Below, piece after piece: positions 61,201 through 64,000 of a DNA stretch of 64,000 nucleotides. The notes below the pieces were generated by a model. That model did no database searches. It saw only the letters and a list, made by a program, of their open reading frames with translations, and was not told where the DNA came from. The position numbers were made by a program, and so were the translations under genes. Positions within the stretch are counted from its first letter, which is position 1; each line of letters begins with the position of its first letter. The DNA is from Synanceia verrucosa (lineage: Eukaryota > Chordata > Actinopteri > Perciformes > Synanceiidae), in contig CM056556.1 of assembly GCA_029721515.1 (NCBI GenBank), positions 15,783,598 to 15,847,597 of the forward strand, written 5' to 3'.

Positions 61201-62150
61201 AACAATTAACTGTGCATGTTTTACTCTGCTTCAAATACAAGATAGGTGGGCTTTACTACATCAGGGCAATTTAGTGTGTCAGATTAAGGGTTTTTGTGAG
61301 ATACAGACGCCTCATGTATGATCTCTTCATTAAGCGACACAGTTCCACATGTGGACTGACTTACCATTCCGTGTCCACAGTCGGTCCCATCAGCCAGTGG
61401 CATGTGCTGTGTGCGACATCCTTTATGGTCCCCCTCTGCACTGGTACACCACAGTCTCTTACACTGTTTCTGGGGGGGGTCAGAACACAAGTTTCCAACA
61501 TATGCGAAACATACTTGTGACGAGAAATGTTTCATTTAATGAACGACTTTATTGAGATGACAGTTAACATTTAACTGTTATTTCCTGCCATATTACCTGT
61601 TTTCTTTTGGGAGGAAGAGCATGTGATTGCTGATTAAAATATGGTTGTTTCTTCAAATAATATTGAAGAAACAACCTTCATTGCTTTCCACACATGTACA
61701 AAATGCTAAATAAATGGCCCAGCATCAGGTTTTAATTAGTGGCATTAAACGATAAGCAGAGTTTATCTCCTTGAATGTCGTTAAAATGCATGATACTCAT
61801 TCCACATTATCATATCATAAATTCCACAATTTACAAATGGATTCCATTGTAAATTACAATAAAATGGACGCAGTTTCATATATTTGCTACTCTGCTCGGC
61901 TGTCTGAGGGTTTCTCACGACTTGACAAAAACATCGCAAATCTATCTCAACTAATTCTTTTTCATGTTTTATAGAGGTTTTGTTTGCTTTGATAGTGGGC
62001 CAACTTACCATGTAAGGGCAAATTTGGGAACCGGGTCCAAACATCAGTTCACACTGTCTGTTGGCATTGTAGATTTGACCGGGAAGAAGGGTGGGCAGCT
62101 CGTAAGTCCTGCCTACAGGCTCATCAAGGAGACACTCCCCATAGCCGGTG
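11778..62150 (-). CDS. adamts20: ADAMTS20-like secreted metalloprotease, C-terminal 1452 residues, 30 exons (5' exons outside window)
   Basis: A GON-ADAMTS protease of the secretory pathway and extracellular matrix. Mammalian ADAMTS20 and ADAMTS9 cleave versican, and mouse Adamts20 is the belted coat-colour gene (family knowledge). Thirty exons with GT/AG borders and matching phases give, in order: disintegrin-like module (w1 to about w90), TSR1 (about w100-150), Cys-rich (to about w262), spacer (to about w385), TSR2-15 (about w390-1249) and GON (w1250-1452, stop TGA). Fifteen TSRs plus GON is the full count for this subfamily. adamts20 is preferred over adamts9 because of local strings I recall as ADAMTS20-like: CKRLWCTSAEG, NYHQP in TSR8, SWH..PW in TSR11, and KACR..CPSWKAN then RDVYCRLK in TSR11-12. 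No alignment was run. The signal peptide, propeptide and zinc-binding HExxH exons lie beyond 64000. No frameshift or stop was seen in the joined exons, so the gene looks intact. Confidence 0.88.
12154..12258 (-). CDS. adamts20: adamts20 exon 29: GON domain
   Basis: Encodes GQFSINLIGTGLKVAES and KWSSQGNYVSVKVHRSE. GxFSINLxGTGL is conserved in GON domains. Thirty-five codons, phase 0 at both ends, acceptor TTTTCAG, donor GTAAGA. Confidence 0.93.
12532..12623 (-). CDS. adamts20: adamts20 exon 28: GON domain
   Basis: Encodes TDLQFSQTLLGRPVPFGTA and GDCYSAAKCPQ. GRPVPF.TAGDCYSAAKCPQ is diagnostic for the GON domain of ADAMTS9/20. Phase 1 start, phase 0 end; donor GTTAGT. Confidence 0.93.
12624..13944 (-). 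other. intron 27-28
   Basis: 1.3 kb inside the GON domain. Nothing recognised. Confidence 0.85.
13945..14078 (-). CDS. adamts20: adamts20 exon 27: GON domain
   Basis: Encodes NPFECPYNGSRRQDCDC and RNDYSAAGYTLFHKVRLDL. ECPYNGSRR with the sequon NGS is one of the most conserved GON stretches. The acceptor is CAAAG and the donor GTGAGT; the last base joins exon 28 as MITDLQF. Confidence 0.92.
14204..14298 (-). CDS. adamts20: adamts20 exon 26: GON domain
   Basis: Encodes VYCADMQTDFPKEYVTLRSG then DNYSEVYGHR, close to the family pattern CAGM..D.PKEYVTL and N(F/Y)SEVYGHR. Contains an NYS sequon. The phase 2 end joins exon 27 across an Arg codon. Confidence 0.93.
14402..14496 (-). CDS. adamts20: adamts20 exon 25: start of GON domain
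   Basis: Encodes QSFASCREVQMNLGVKIDGE and YYLKVKSRILQ. Cys-Arg-Glu-Val and DGEYYLKV are conserved at the start of the GON domain, named after the nematode gonad-shaping protease GON-1. Phase 1 start, phase 0 end. The next intron is only 103 bp. Confidence 0.91.
14497..15332 (-). other. intron 24-25
   Basis: 836 bp separating the last TSR from the GON domain. Nothing recognised. Confidence 0.85.
15333..15462 (-). CDS. adamts20: adamts20 exon 24: TSR15
   Basis: Encodes CSQTCGAGVMERSVECV, CRLSERPEPQAAC and the final DRE before a split Cys codon. Donor GTGAGC; joins exon 25 as RECQSFASC. As at exon 23, an uninterrupted (TG)8 occupies the pyrimidine-tract position. This is the last TSR; the GON domain follows directly. 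Confidence 0.91.
15469..15484. repeat. (CA)8 next to exon 24 acceptor
   Basis: Reads (TG)8 in the transcript strand and begins 7 bp from the exon 24 boundary, where the pyrimidine tract normally sits. Confidence 0.95.
15654..15860 (-). CDS. adamts20: adamts20 exon 23: TSR14 and start of TSR15
   Basis: Encodes CSASCGVGYQQRIVSCSVM, a Ser-rich insert (QSSSSSTQCP) and YWKIGPWSK. Sixty-nine codons, phase 0. The long loop between the second and third Cys matches the extended penultimate TSR of ADAMTS9/20. The acceptor is preceded by (TG)10 instead of a pyrimidine tract. Confidence 0.92.
15861..16445 (-). other. intron 22-23
   Basis: 585 bp. It ends at the acceptor of exon 23 in a (TG)10 tract. 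Nothing else recognised. Confidence 0.85.
15867..15886. repeat. (CA)10 next to exon 23 acceptor
   Basis: Reads (TG)10 in the transcript strand and begins 7 bp from the exon 23 boundary, in the pyrimidine-tract position. Confidence 0.95.
16446..16616 (-). CDS. adamts20: adamts20 exon 22: TSR13 and start of TSR14
   Basis: Encodes CNATCGEGIRSRKVGC, DDFCEPLSQPPSHQPC and YMWLTGEWSQ. The first motif holds both an N-glycosylation sequon (NAT) and the O-fucose consensus CxxTCG. Fifty-seven codons, phase 0; donor GTAAAG. Confidence 0.91.
16617..17366 (-). other. intron 21-22
   Basis: 750 bp. A long minus-strand open frame overlaps exon 22 in another frame and has no recognisable similarity. Confidence 0.85.
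17367..17540 (-). CDS. adamts20: adamts20 exon 21: TSR12 and start of TSR13
   Basis: Encodes CSVTCGVGVQNRDVYCRLK, LCDAHQRP and YTWVAAEWED. Fifty-eight codons, phase 0. The acceptor reads TTTCACTAG, a TAG rather than CAG end; donor GTAAGT. The order of Cys residues is that of a group 1 TSR. Confidence 0.91.
18025..18448. mobile_element. short PIF/Harbinger-type transposon with TAA target duplication
   Basis: Termini are inverted copies: TGCTGCGTTCATGTTGT at the left and TGCTGCGTTCAAGTTGT read inward from the right, one mismatch in 17. A TAA lies immediately outside each end (18022-18024 and 18449-18451), fitting the 3-bp TWA target of this superfamily. At 424 bp it is non-autonomous. A 41-codon frame at 18123-18248 may be residual first-exon sequence of its parent. 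Confidence 0.75.
19135..19880. repeat. possible dispersed repeat
   Basis: AAAGGGTCAGTTCACCCAAA near 19137 and AAGTTCACCTCCATTGTACT near 19765 resemble the two halves of a common teleost repeat, but the boundaries are not clear. Confidence 0.3.
20166..20210. repeat. (GA)n microsatellite
   Basis: About 45 bp of GA repeats with one GC interruption. Confidence 0.95.
20401..20745 (+). mobile_element. CCATCC-headed dispersed repeat, copy 2
   Basis: Longest of the three copies. Contains CCATCCATCCATCCAGC, CACCCTGGACAAGTC and GGGAGGAAGCCGGAGTACCC, and ends GCTAACCACTACACCACC. A short flanking similarity (CCAAGT) may be a worn target duplication. It lies in the intron between exons 20 and 21. Confidence 0.7.
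21961..22128 (-). CDS. adamts20: adamts20 exon 20: TSR11 and start of TSR12
   Basis: Encodes CSVTCGRGTKQREIACVY, an NQT sequon, CRHLPRPRTQKACR and SWKANRWRE. Fifty-six codons, phase 0 at both ends, acceptor CTCTCCAG, donor GTATGT. KACR and CPSWKAN are ADAMTS20-like. Confidence 0.92.
24586..24606. repeat. (CA)n microsatellite
   Basis: About 21 bp, in the large intron between exons 19 and 20. Confidence 0.9.
27142..27299. repeat. 55-bp tandem repeat, three near-identical copies
   Basis: Units start at 27142, 27197 and 27252 with AATAGACAGTGTGGTATGTT and run to ATTAGCTCT. The copies appear identical across the shared length, so the triplication is recent or homogenised. Confidence 0.9.
29030..29180 (+). 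repeat. LINE-like tail with (ATT)n
   Basis: GAAAAGCACATTATAAATAA followed by an (ATT)n run (29090-29126), then CATATAATGACAATAAAGG. Both parts resemble tails of fish non-LTR retrotransposons. Confidence 0.4.
30746..30780. repeat. (CA)n microsatellite
   Basis: CA repeats interrupted once by AT. Confidence 0.9.
33251..33427 (-). CDS. adamts20: adamts20 exon 19: TSR10 and start of TSR11
   Basis: Encodes CTQTCGGGRKTRLVVCQ, DYNCDILDKPPDVEQC and ASWHRRPWKP. The start of TSR11 has Arg-Arg where most TSRs here read xG before PW. Fifty-nine codons, phase 0; donor GTACGA is weaker than consensus. The next intron is 11.1 kb. Confidence 0.9.
33496..33522. repeat. (GA)n microsatellite
   Basis: About 26 bp, in the short intron between exons 18 and 19, where the transcript strand reads (TC)n about 70 bp upstream of exon 19's acceptor side of the intron. 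Confidence 0.85.
33589..33750 (-). CDS. adamts20: adamts20 exon 18: TSR9 and start of TSR10
   Basis: Encodes CSSTCAGGFQRRVVVCQD, YCDERVKPAESKSC and LWNYGVWGE. The O-fucose consensus is the CSSTCAGG variant shared with the family. Fifty-four codons, phase 0 at both ends. Confidence 0.93.
33751..35264 (-). other. intron 17-18
   Basis: 1.5 kb. Nothing recognised beyond short CA-rich runs. Confidence 0.85.
35265..35534 (-). CDS. adamts20: adamts20 exon 17: TSR8, long linker, start of TSR9
   Basis: The longest exon in the window at 90 codons. Encodes CSVTCGAGRTTRQVVC and SNYHQPVDQSLCDP (TSR8), a linker of about 35 residues containing YRRQRIND and a Pro/Gly/His-rich stretch, then NQWRTGPWGA (TSR9). 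NYHQP is one of the ADAMTS20-like strings used to choose the symbol. The linker occupies the known variable site between TSR8 and TSR9. Donor GTATGT. Confidence 0.92.
35535..36169 (-). other. intron 16-17
   Basis: 635 bp, AT-rich. Nothing recognised. Confidence 0.85.
36170..36334 (-). CDS. adamts20: adamts20 exon 16: TSR7 and start of TSR8
   Basis: Encodes CSVSCGKGKRARYVSCRDAQ, ADESHCAHLPRP and CFSPCGQWRAGEWSP. ARYVSCRDA and CAHLPRP are, as I recall, closer to ADAMTS20 than ADAMTS9. Fifty-five codons, phase 0 at both ends. Confidence 0.93.
37658..39022 (+). mobile_element. Tc1/mariner-like transposon, internally deleted
   Basis: Long terminal inverted repeats of about 200 bp: 37680-37885 reads TACACTTGTAAAGAACATAA onward and is mirrored by about 38815-39010. 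Both arms carry the inner motif near GACCCAGCAGATTTGGTCAC expected of IR/DR-type Tc1 elements. The left end lies at a TA (37658-37659). The outermost bases of the right end no longer match the left. The element is shorter than the roughly 1.6 kb usual for the class because part of the transposase gene is missing. Confidence 0.9.
38037..38812 (+). pseudogene. broken Tc1-like transposase
   Basis: The usual start MGKSKELS is at 38037, followed by an in-frame TGA at 38076-38078 and an apparent small deletion near 38150 that shifts the frame. From 38174 an open frame of 212 codons continues to 38812. It moves directly from the DNA-binding region (KSQPGTTKKQIC) to YVWRRKGDTMPPVKHGGG, so the middle of the protein, including the region that should carry the first catalytic Asp, is deleted. 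The second Asp motif (QQDSDPRHTSK) and the final acidic motif (SPDLNPIEN) remain. It cannot encode a working enzyme. Confidence 0.9.
39151..39258 (-). CDS. adamts20: adamts20 exon 15: TSR6 end, linker, start of TSR7
   Basis: Encodes DCEMPACP (end of TSR6), a Ser/Pro/Ala-rich linker (WASPVQSTARPDNSAQ) and SQWRYGSWTA (start of TSR7). Thirty-six codons, phase 0 at both ends. Human ADAMTS9 and 20 also have a variable linker here (recalled). It lies only about 130 bp beyond the right end of a Tc1-like element. Confidence 0.91.
39259..40357 (-). other. intron 14-15
   Basis: 1.1 kb, AT-rich. Nothing recognised. Confidence 0.85.
40358..40477 (-). CDS. adamts20: adamts20 exon 14: TSR6
   Basis: Encodes CAVTCGHGYQMRAVRC and VDDRECNAAARPRDSQ. 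Forty codons, phase 0 at both ends, so TSR6 is spread over three exons. The acceptor TTTTGTCTTTCAG is strong; (TG)n lies further upstream in the intron. Confidence 0.93.
40893..40920. repeat. (GT)n microsatellite
   Basis: Fourteen GT units in the intron between exons 13 and 14. Confidence 0.95.
41054..41125. repeat. compound (GT)n with CGCG centre
   Basis: Two long GT runs joined by GTGTGCGCGCACAC (41084-41097), which is a perfect palindrome. Confidence 0.95.
41253..41286. repeat. (CA)n microsatellite
   Basis: About 34 bp in the same intron as the compound GT run. Confidence 0.95.
41477..41647 (-). CDS. adamts20: adamts20 exon 13: TSR5 and start of TSR6
   Basis: Encodes CLVTCGKGMRHRQVYC, HFCDPSNKPPAVGNCE and ASWQVGVWGA. 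CLVTCGKG is strongly conserved in ADAMTS9 and ADAMTS20. Fifty-seven codons, phase 0 at both ends. Confidence 0.93.
41648..42455 (-). other. intron 12-13
   Basis: 808 bp, largely filled by a decayed Penelope-like fragment at about 41765-42290. Confidence 0.85.
41765..42290 (-). mobile_element. Penelope-like retroelement 3' fragment (GIY-YIG tail), decayed
   Basis: The minus strand translates to EYTGHSFEDSNV, LAREDRWFEKGVKEAIFVK and EKPSLNRGGGL, then a stop. I recognise this as the C-terminal tail of fish GIY-YIG/Penelope-type retroelement proteins. The following non-coding part includes GAAACGTCTTCAACAAACCT, the usual teleost 3' sequence of this element. The rest of the protein is absent. Confidence 0.6.
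42456..42620 (-). CDS. adamts20: adamts20 exon 12: TSR4 and start of TSR5
   Basis: Encodes CSKTCGRGSRSRESYC (TSR4, O-fucose consensus CSKTCG) and KWTVSEWSE (start of TSR5). Fifty-five codons, phase 0 at both ends, GT/AG borders (donor GTGGGA). Confidence 0.93.
42885..43095 (-). CDS. adamts20: adamts20 exon 11: TSR3 and start of TSR4
   Basis: Encodes RWHVAGKSECSAKCGPGYRS and the rest of TSR3, then SWQYSAWSQ, the first strand of TSR4. TSR3 keeps the first Trp but has Lys-Ser where the second usually sits, as I recall for human ADAMTS9/20. From here to exon 23 every junction is phase 0. Confidence 0.92.
43199..43325 (-). CDS. adamts20: adamts20 exon 10: TSR2
   Basis: Encodes ERRRKAVCVRKSDH, VSDQRCEHLPRP and EPCNTDCEV, the body of TSR2, with the basic patch ERRRK. 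The donor reads GTGTGTATT, weaker than the GTRAGT used by most exons here. It joins exon 11 across an Arg codon to give CEVRWHV. Confidence 0.9.
43326..44028 (-). other. intron 9-10
   Basis: 703 bp. Nothing recognised. Confidence 0.85.
44029..44158 (-). CDS. adamts20: adamts20 exon 9: spacer end and start of TSR2
   Basis: Encodes VLCVGNLYNPDVRYSFNIP, the spacer C-terminus, then WDSSGSWLECTRICQG, which opens TSR2. VLCVGNLYNPDV is typical of ADAMTS20/9. Phase 0 start, phase 1 end (donor GTAAGA). Confidence 0.92.
44381..44547 (-). CDS. adamts20: adamts20 exon 8: spacer
   Basis: Encodes ALSDSHSNSLLNGNF, MFKREITFKGT and DYSGSDTKVERIN, the spacer core, and ends EELILQ. It contains an NCT sequon. 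Phase 1 start, phase 0 end. The acceptor follows a T-rich tract (TTCTTATTCCAG). Confidence 0.92.
45320..45751. mobile_element. short piggyBac-type transposon with TTAA ends
   Basis: Inverted ends CTCTTTGAGTGCCAT and CTCTTTGAGTACCAG (right end read inward). TTAA flanks both sides (45316-45319 and 45752-45755), the target signature of piggyBac elements. It is 432 bp with no coding capacity. It lies in the intron between exons 7 and 8. Confidence 0.7.
45770..46529. mobile_element. short inverted-repeat transposon, family unknown
   Basis: The ends read TTAAAGCTATAGTCTGTCAC and, inward from the right, TTAAAGCTACAGTCTGTCAT. It is about 760 bp and starts 15 bp after the target site of the preceding TTAA element. 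No transposase similarity seen. Confidence 0.6.
47564..47659 (-). CDS. adamts20: adamts20 exon 7: spacer
   Basis: Encodes YNTVVRIPAGATNIDIKQ and YSGKPEDDNYL, the conserved first strands of the ADAMTS spacer. The pattern YSGKPEDDNYL fits the ADAMTS20/9 branch. The acceptor is TTCAG and the donor GTGAGT; the phases match exons 6 and 8. Confidence 0.92.
47660..50740 (-). other. intron 6-7
   Basis: 3.1 kb. Carries a foldback transposon at 49316-49665 that begins with a short GGC repeat, and a fragment of a dispersed repeat around 49730-49800. No exon recognised. Confidence 0.85.
49316..49665. mobile_element. palindromic foldback transposon, copy 1
   Basis: Starts GAAAAGCACTCAGAG. The left arm CCAAGGAGGTTATGTTTTC is mirrored at the right by GAAAACATAACCTCCTTGG, with GTTTGTTTGTTGGTTTGC opposite CAAACCAACAAATAAAC-type sequence. 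No coding capacity. It lies in the intron between exons 6 and 7. Confidence 0.7.
50741..50858 (-). CDS. adamts20: adamts20 exon 6: Cys-rich to spacer junction
   Basis: Encodes QAGCDHVLNSKA and KCGVCGGDNSSCKT, the invariant end of the Cys-rich module, with an N-glycosylation sequon (NSS). The spacer then starts with AGTFNDAQYG. It ends in phase 1 with donor GTGAGT and joins exon 7 as YGYNTVV. Confidence 0.93.
51155..51291 (-). CDS. adamts20: adamts20 exon 5: Cys-rich module
   Basis: Encodes ILMKDRCKLFCRVAG followed by DGTPCGPDTYDICVQGLCR, hallmark sequences of the ADAMTS Cys-rich module that contribute to exosite substrate binding. Both splice sites are canonical. Phase 1 start, phase 0 end. 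Confidence 0.93.
51292..51958 (-). other. intron 4-5
   Basis: 667 bp, AT-rich. Nothing recognised. Confidence 0.9.
51959..52140 (-). CDS. adamts20: adamts20 exon 4: end of TSR1 and start of Cys-rich module
   Basis: Begins PRNGGRFCVGRRMKFRSCN, the conserved C-terminal half of ADAMTS TSR1. It continues into DFREEQCSQFDGKHFN and VRWVPKYSG, the opening of the Cys-rich module. The acceptor is CCCCAG and the donor GTGAGT. The last base is completed by exon 5 to give SGILMKD. Confidence 0.93.
52444..52589 (-). CDS. adamts20: adamts20 exon 3: end of disintegrin-like module and TSR1
   Basis: Encodes YCRHGMCVNKE, which closes the disintegrin-like module, then GEWGPWGPYSVCSRSCGGG, the start of the central TSR1. 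WxxW (C-mannosylation) and CSRSCG (O-fucosylation) consensus motifs are visible. It starts in phase 0 after TGCAG and ends inside a Glu codon (donor GTAAGA), which joins exon 4 as KPEPRNGG. Confidence 0.92.
53249..53628. mobile_element. palindromic foldback transposon, copy 2
   Basis: Same family and orientation as the copy at 49316, starting GAAAAGCACTCAGAG and ending CCTCCTTGGTGGAGGTAA. It keeps an extra inner palindrome centred near 53478 (GGCCTAACTTAAAACC opposite TTTAAGTTAGGCC) that is half deleted in copy 1. It lies in the intron between exons 2 and 3. Confidence 0.7.
56640..56940 (+). repeat. LINE-like 3' tail
   Basis: A T-rich stretch ending GTGCTTTAGAAATAAACTTT followed by GACTTGACTTG, a typical tail of fish L2/RTE-like elements. 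No coding part remains. Confidence 0.4.
57306..57338. repeat. (CA)n microsatellite
   Basis: About 33 bp, in the intron between exons 2 and 3. Confidence 0.95.
57621..57926 (+). mobile_element. CCATCC-headed dispersed repeat, copy 3, internally deleted
   Basis: Same family: CATCCATCCATTTTCTAC at the start and GCTAACCACTACACCACC at the end. About 50 bp is missing after CCCAGCTGT, where the other copies have the CTGGACAAGTC segment. It lies in the intron between exons 2 and 3. Confidence 0.7.
58206..58249. repeat. (CA)n microsatellite
   Basis: Uninterrupted for about 44 bp. A second shorter run follows at 58352-58372. Confidence 0.95.
59695..59900 (+). repeat. dispersed fish repeat fragment
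   Basis: CTCAACAACTATTGGATGGA and GTAATCCCCTGGTCTTTCCT match the remembered consensus of a widespread teleost repeat. A mirrored fragment (CACCAAGTTTCATGACAACC) occurs near 8130. Family name unknown to me. Confidence 0.4.
61365..61469 (-). CDS. adamts20: adamts20 exon 2: disintegrin-like module
   Basis: Thirty-five codons, phase 0 at both ends. Encodes KQCKRLWCTSAEG and GCRTQHMPLADGT, the Cys-rich core of the disintegrin-like module. An acceptor after a short C tract (CCCCCCAG) and a GTAAGT donor frame it. The 8.8-kb intron downstream is the second largest in the window. Confidence 0.93.
61470..62008 (-). other. intron 1-2
   Basis: 539 bp between the two disintegrin-like exons. Nothing else recognised. 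Confidence 0.9.
62009..62150 (-). CDS. adamts20: adamts20 exon 1 of window: disintegrin-like module
   Basis: Encodes w1-47 and opens with TGYGECLLDEP, typical of the start of the ADAMTS disintegrin-like module right after the metalloprotease domain. It ends with GPGSQICPYM. The acceptor is TTTCATAG at 62151-62152 and the donor is GTAAGT at 62007-62008. The first base completes a codon split with the upstream exon; the last codon is complete (phase 0). Confidence 0.92.
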
Positions 62151-64000
62151 CTATGAAAAAAAAAATAAGGGTACAGTAGATGAAAAGGAAAACCATATAA
62201 GTATGCACAAATGCACACATGCACAAGGCAAATGTTCATGGTATGAACATTTTCAGGCTAATTATTTTTCTTTCAACATGTCACCTCTTTCTTGAGAGCA
62301 AGGTAAACATTTCTATGTCATTGTCTGTGGTCATCCTCAGATGTGTTTTCCGCTGTGGGTGGTCTGTAAAATTATCCAACAGAGAGACTGATATTGCTTC
62401 CCCTCAATGGCCTGTTAGTAACTGCTGTCACTATGAAACTGGAGTCAGGCGCCACAGACTGAATAAAACTGCATTTTGATACAAAGGATCAGGCTAACCA
62501 CATTTTTATCCAAGGTGTATCTTTATTTGAAAGAGAAAAAAAAGGAATTTGTGATCTGATTAAGTTATATAAATTGGTGCCAGAGCCAACAGTATTGCAA
62601 TATAATGACAGATTGTGCTGTACCACACCCTGAGCCACGACACAGAGAAAATAAAAGCACAGCTGGGCTGAATGTATGCACCAAAAGCCTGCATATAAAT
62701 TCATCAGCCTTTACGCTTGAAAAGGCACAATTCAGACATGTTAGCAGAGCGAGCCGAGCCTCAAAAGATCTCTTCTTTTTTGTTTACTTTTCAGAAAGGA
62801 AACTGGTGGATGAGACATGTACAGTATAGATATGTAATTACACAACATGTCTGCACTGCTTTGACAAATTTAATCCGGGATTGAGCTGCTAAAACACCTG
62901 CTCCATACAGCACTAGCTGATGTGACAGGCTAATAATTACACAGGATTATCCTGTGTTACCGTCACTTTGTTTCTTTCTCCTTTCATTTCCAGCCATAAT
63001 GTCAGTAAGTGCAGCGAGCAGTGCTGGGTGGCAAGGGGGTGACAGCATGAGAAGAATAAACCAGCAGTGGAGGATACTGTAAATGAAAACGATGGAGGAA
63101 TCTGTCAAGGTATCGTACAGACAGTCCCACATTACAGCGTCTTTCAGCAGTTGCTCATCTGTCTAATCAGGAACCTAATGGAATGATTATTAAGACCAAG
63201 ACAGACAGACAGACAGACAGAGAGAAGGGGTCAGTGTGGTCATTTTTTAAATGAAACGCCTACTTTTTTCATATGTCAGCTGTGTGCATTAGAGACAGCC
63301 AGATAGTTCCTCTCTGGCACCAGAGGAGATTTCACACCTGGCAGCCATTGGGAAACTTGAAAGTGAGTTTATTAATAAAATACCTTATAGTTGGCTGTTG
63401 TGTGCTTCCCATAAAGAGATGGGAAGTTTCCATGTACACCATACTGGTCTTCCCCTCCTCAAATAGCGCAAGAAGCCTGCTCACATGTCAGATTGATGTT
63501 TTCTTGCAGAGGCAATGACACGTAGCATGCCAGTGACAGCACGGTGACTGATCTGACAGCTCCAAGTAAACTGCTGTCATGTCAGAGCTTTGTCTCTGAC
63601 AGCACGTACAGATTATTGTATGGGGAGATATAGAGCAAGATAATGACAGTGGTTTACTTGAGTTTGGAGCTGCATAGTGGAAATATAGATCCATCTTGAA
63701 TTTATTAAGGAAACAACAGATTGAAAAATATTTAAAAAGGAAGTTTCTCAGTCTGTTTGCTGCTAAGAGTGATTACACTAATTTTTGAGGTGTGTACAGG
63801 AAAATTATAGGGCTTGCCCACTGCTAATGATTATGTGTTTTCAACACCCAGCCAACACAACAATTAGTGGGAAGCGAAAGTCTGAGATTTGCATTTTACT
63901 ATTATATTTGGATTTTGAGGCTTAAATCAAAAGGTGCAGTGCCATAGAGGGAATGAATGGTTGCTTTATGTAGCGGTTGACACATAATAACACTGCACAA
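62151..64000 (-). other. adamts20 intron leading to protease-domain exons (partial)
   Basis: Non-coding as far as I can see. It contains a short (ACAG)n at 63200-63222. The preceding exon, which should encode the end of the metalloprotease domain, is not inside the window. Confidence 0.7.
63200..63222. repeat. (ACAG)n microsatellite
   Basis: Five to six tetranucleotide units. Confidence 0.9.

Larger units (their letters stand above)
52590..61364 (-). other. intron 2-3 (8.8 kb)
   Basis: Second largest intron. It contains a foldback transposon (53249-53628), a dispersed repeat (57621-57926), LINE-like tails (about 56640-56940 and 59695-59900), (CA)n tracts, a purine-rich block (58390-58690) and a pyrimidine-rich block (60670-60760). 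No additional exon is needed by the reading frame. Confidence 0.85.

Overview
The window is vertebrate genomic DNA, most likely from a ray-finned (teleost) fish. It holds one large split gene on the minus strand. The surrounding DNA carries the usual teleost repeats: a Tc1/mariner copy, several short inverted-repeat transposons, Penelope-like debris and many (CA)n microsatellites. I saw no bacterial-type operons, no CRISPR arrays and no tRNA or rRNA genes.

The gene is a GON-type ADAMTS secreted metalloprotease, best matched to adamts20 (adamts9 is the close paralogue). Reading right to left, 30 coding exons between 62150 and 11778 have AG/GT splice borders and compatible phases throughout. 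They join into 1452 codons plus a TGA stop. They encode the disintegrin-like module (62150-61365 and the start of exon 3), TSR1 (52589-52080), the Cys-rich module (to 50741), the spacer (50741-44029), fourteen more thrombospondin type 1 repeats (44158-15333) and the GON domain (14496-11778). That is the full family set of 15 TSRs plus GON. The signal peptide, propeptide and zinc-protease exons lie beyond the right edge of the window. In text, w-numbers are residues counted from the first complete codon in the window.

From 1 to about 11,777 there is no recognisable gene, only 3' flank and possible 3' UTR with repeats. The 11.1-kb intron between exons 19 and 20 and the 8.8-kb intron between exons 2 and 3 are the largest gaps and contain only repeats and low-complexity sequence that I can identify. 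From 62,151 to 64,000 is the intron leading to the protease exons.

I found no previously undescribed system. The points most worth checking are these: (TG)n tracts sit where the polypyrimidine tracts of exons 23 and 24 should be; a pair of palindromic transposons flanks exons 3-6; a run of twelve phase-0 TSR exons could be skipped in frame; several short inverted-repeat transposons have clear target-site signatures (TTAA, TAA, a 12-bp duplication); and one TSR has overlapping N-glycan and O-fucose consensus sites.
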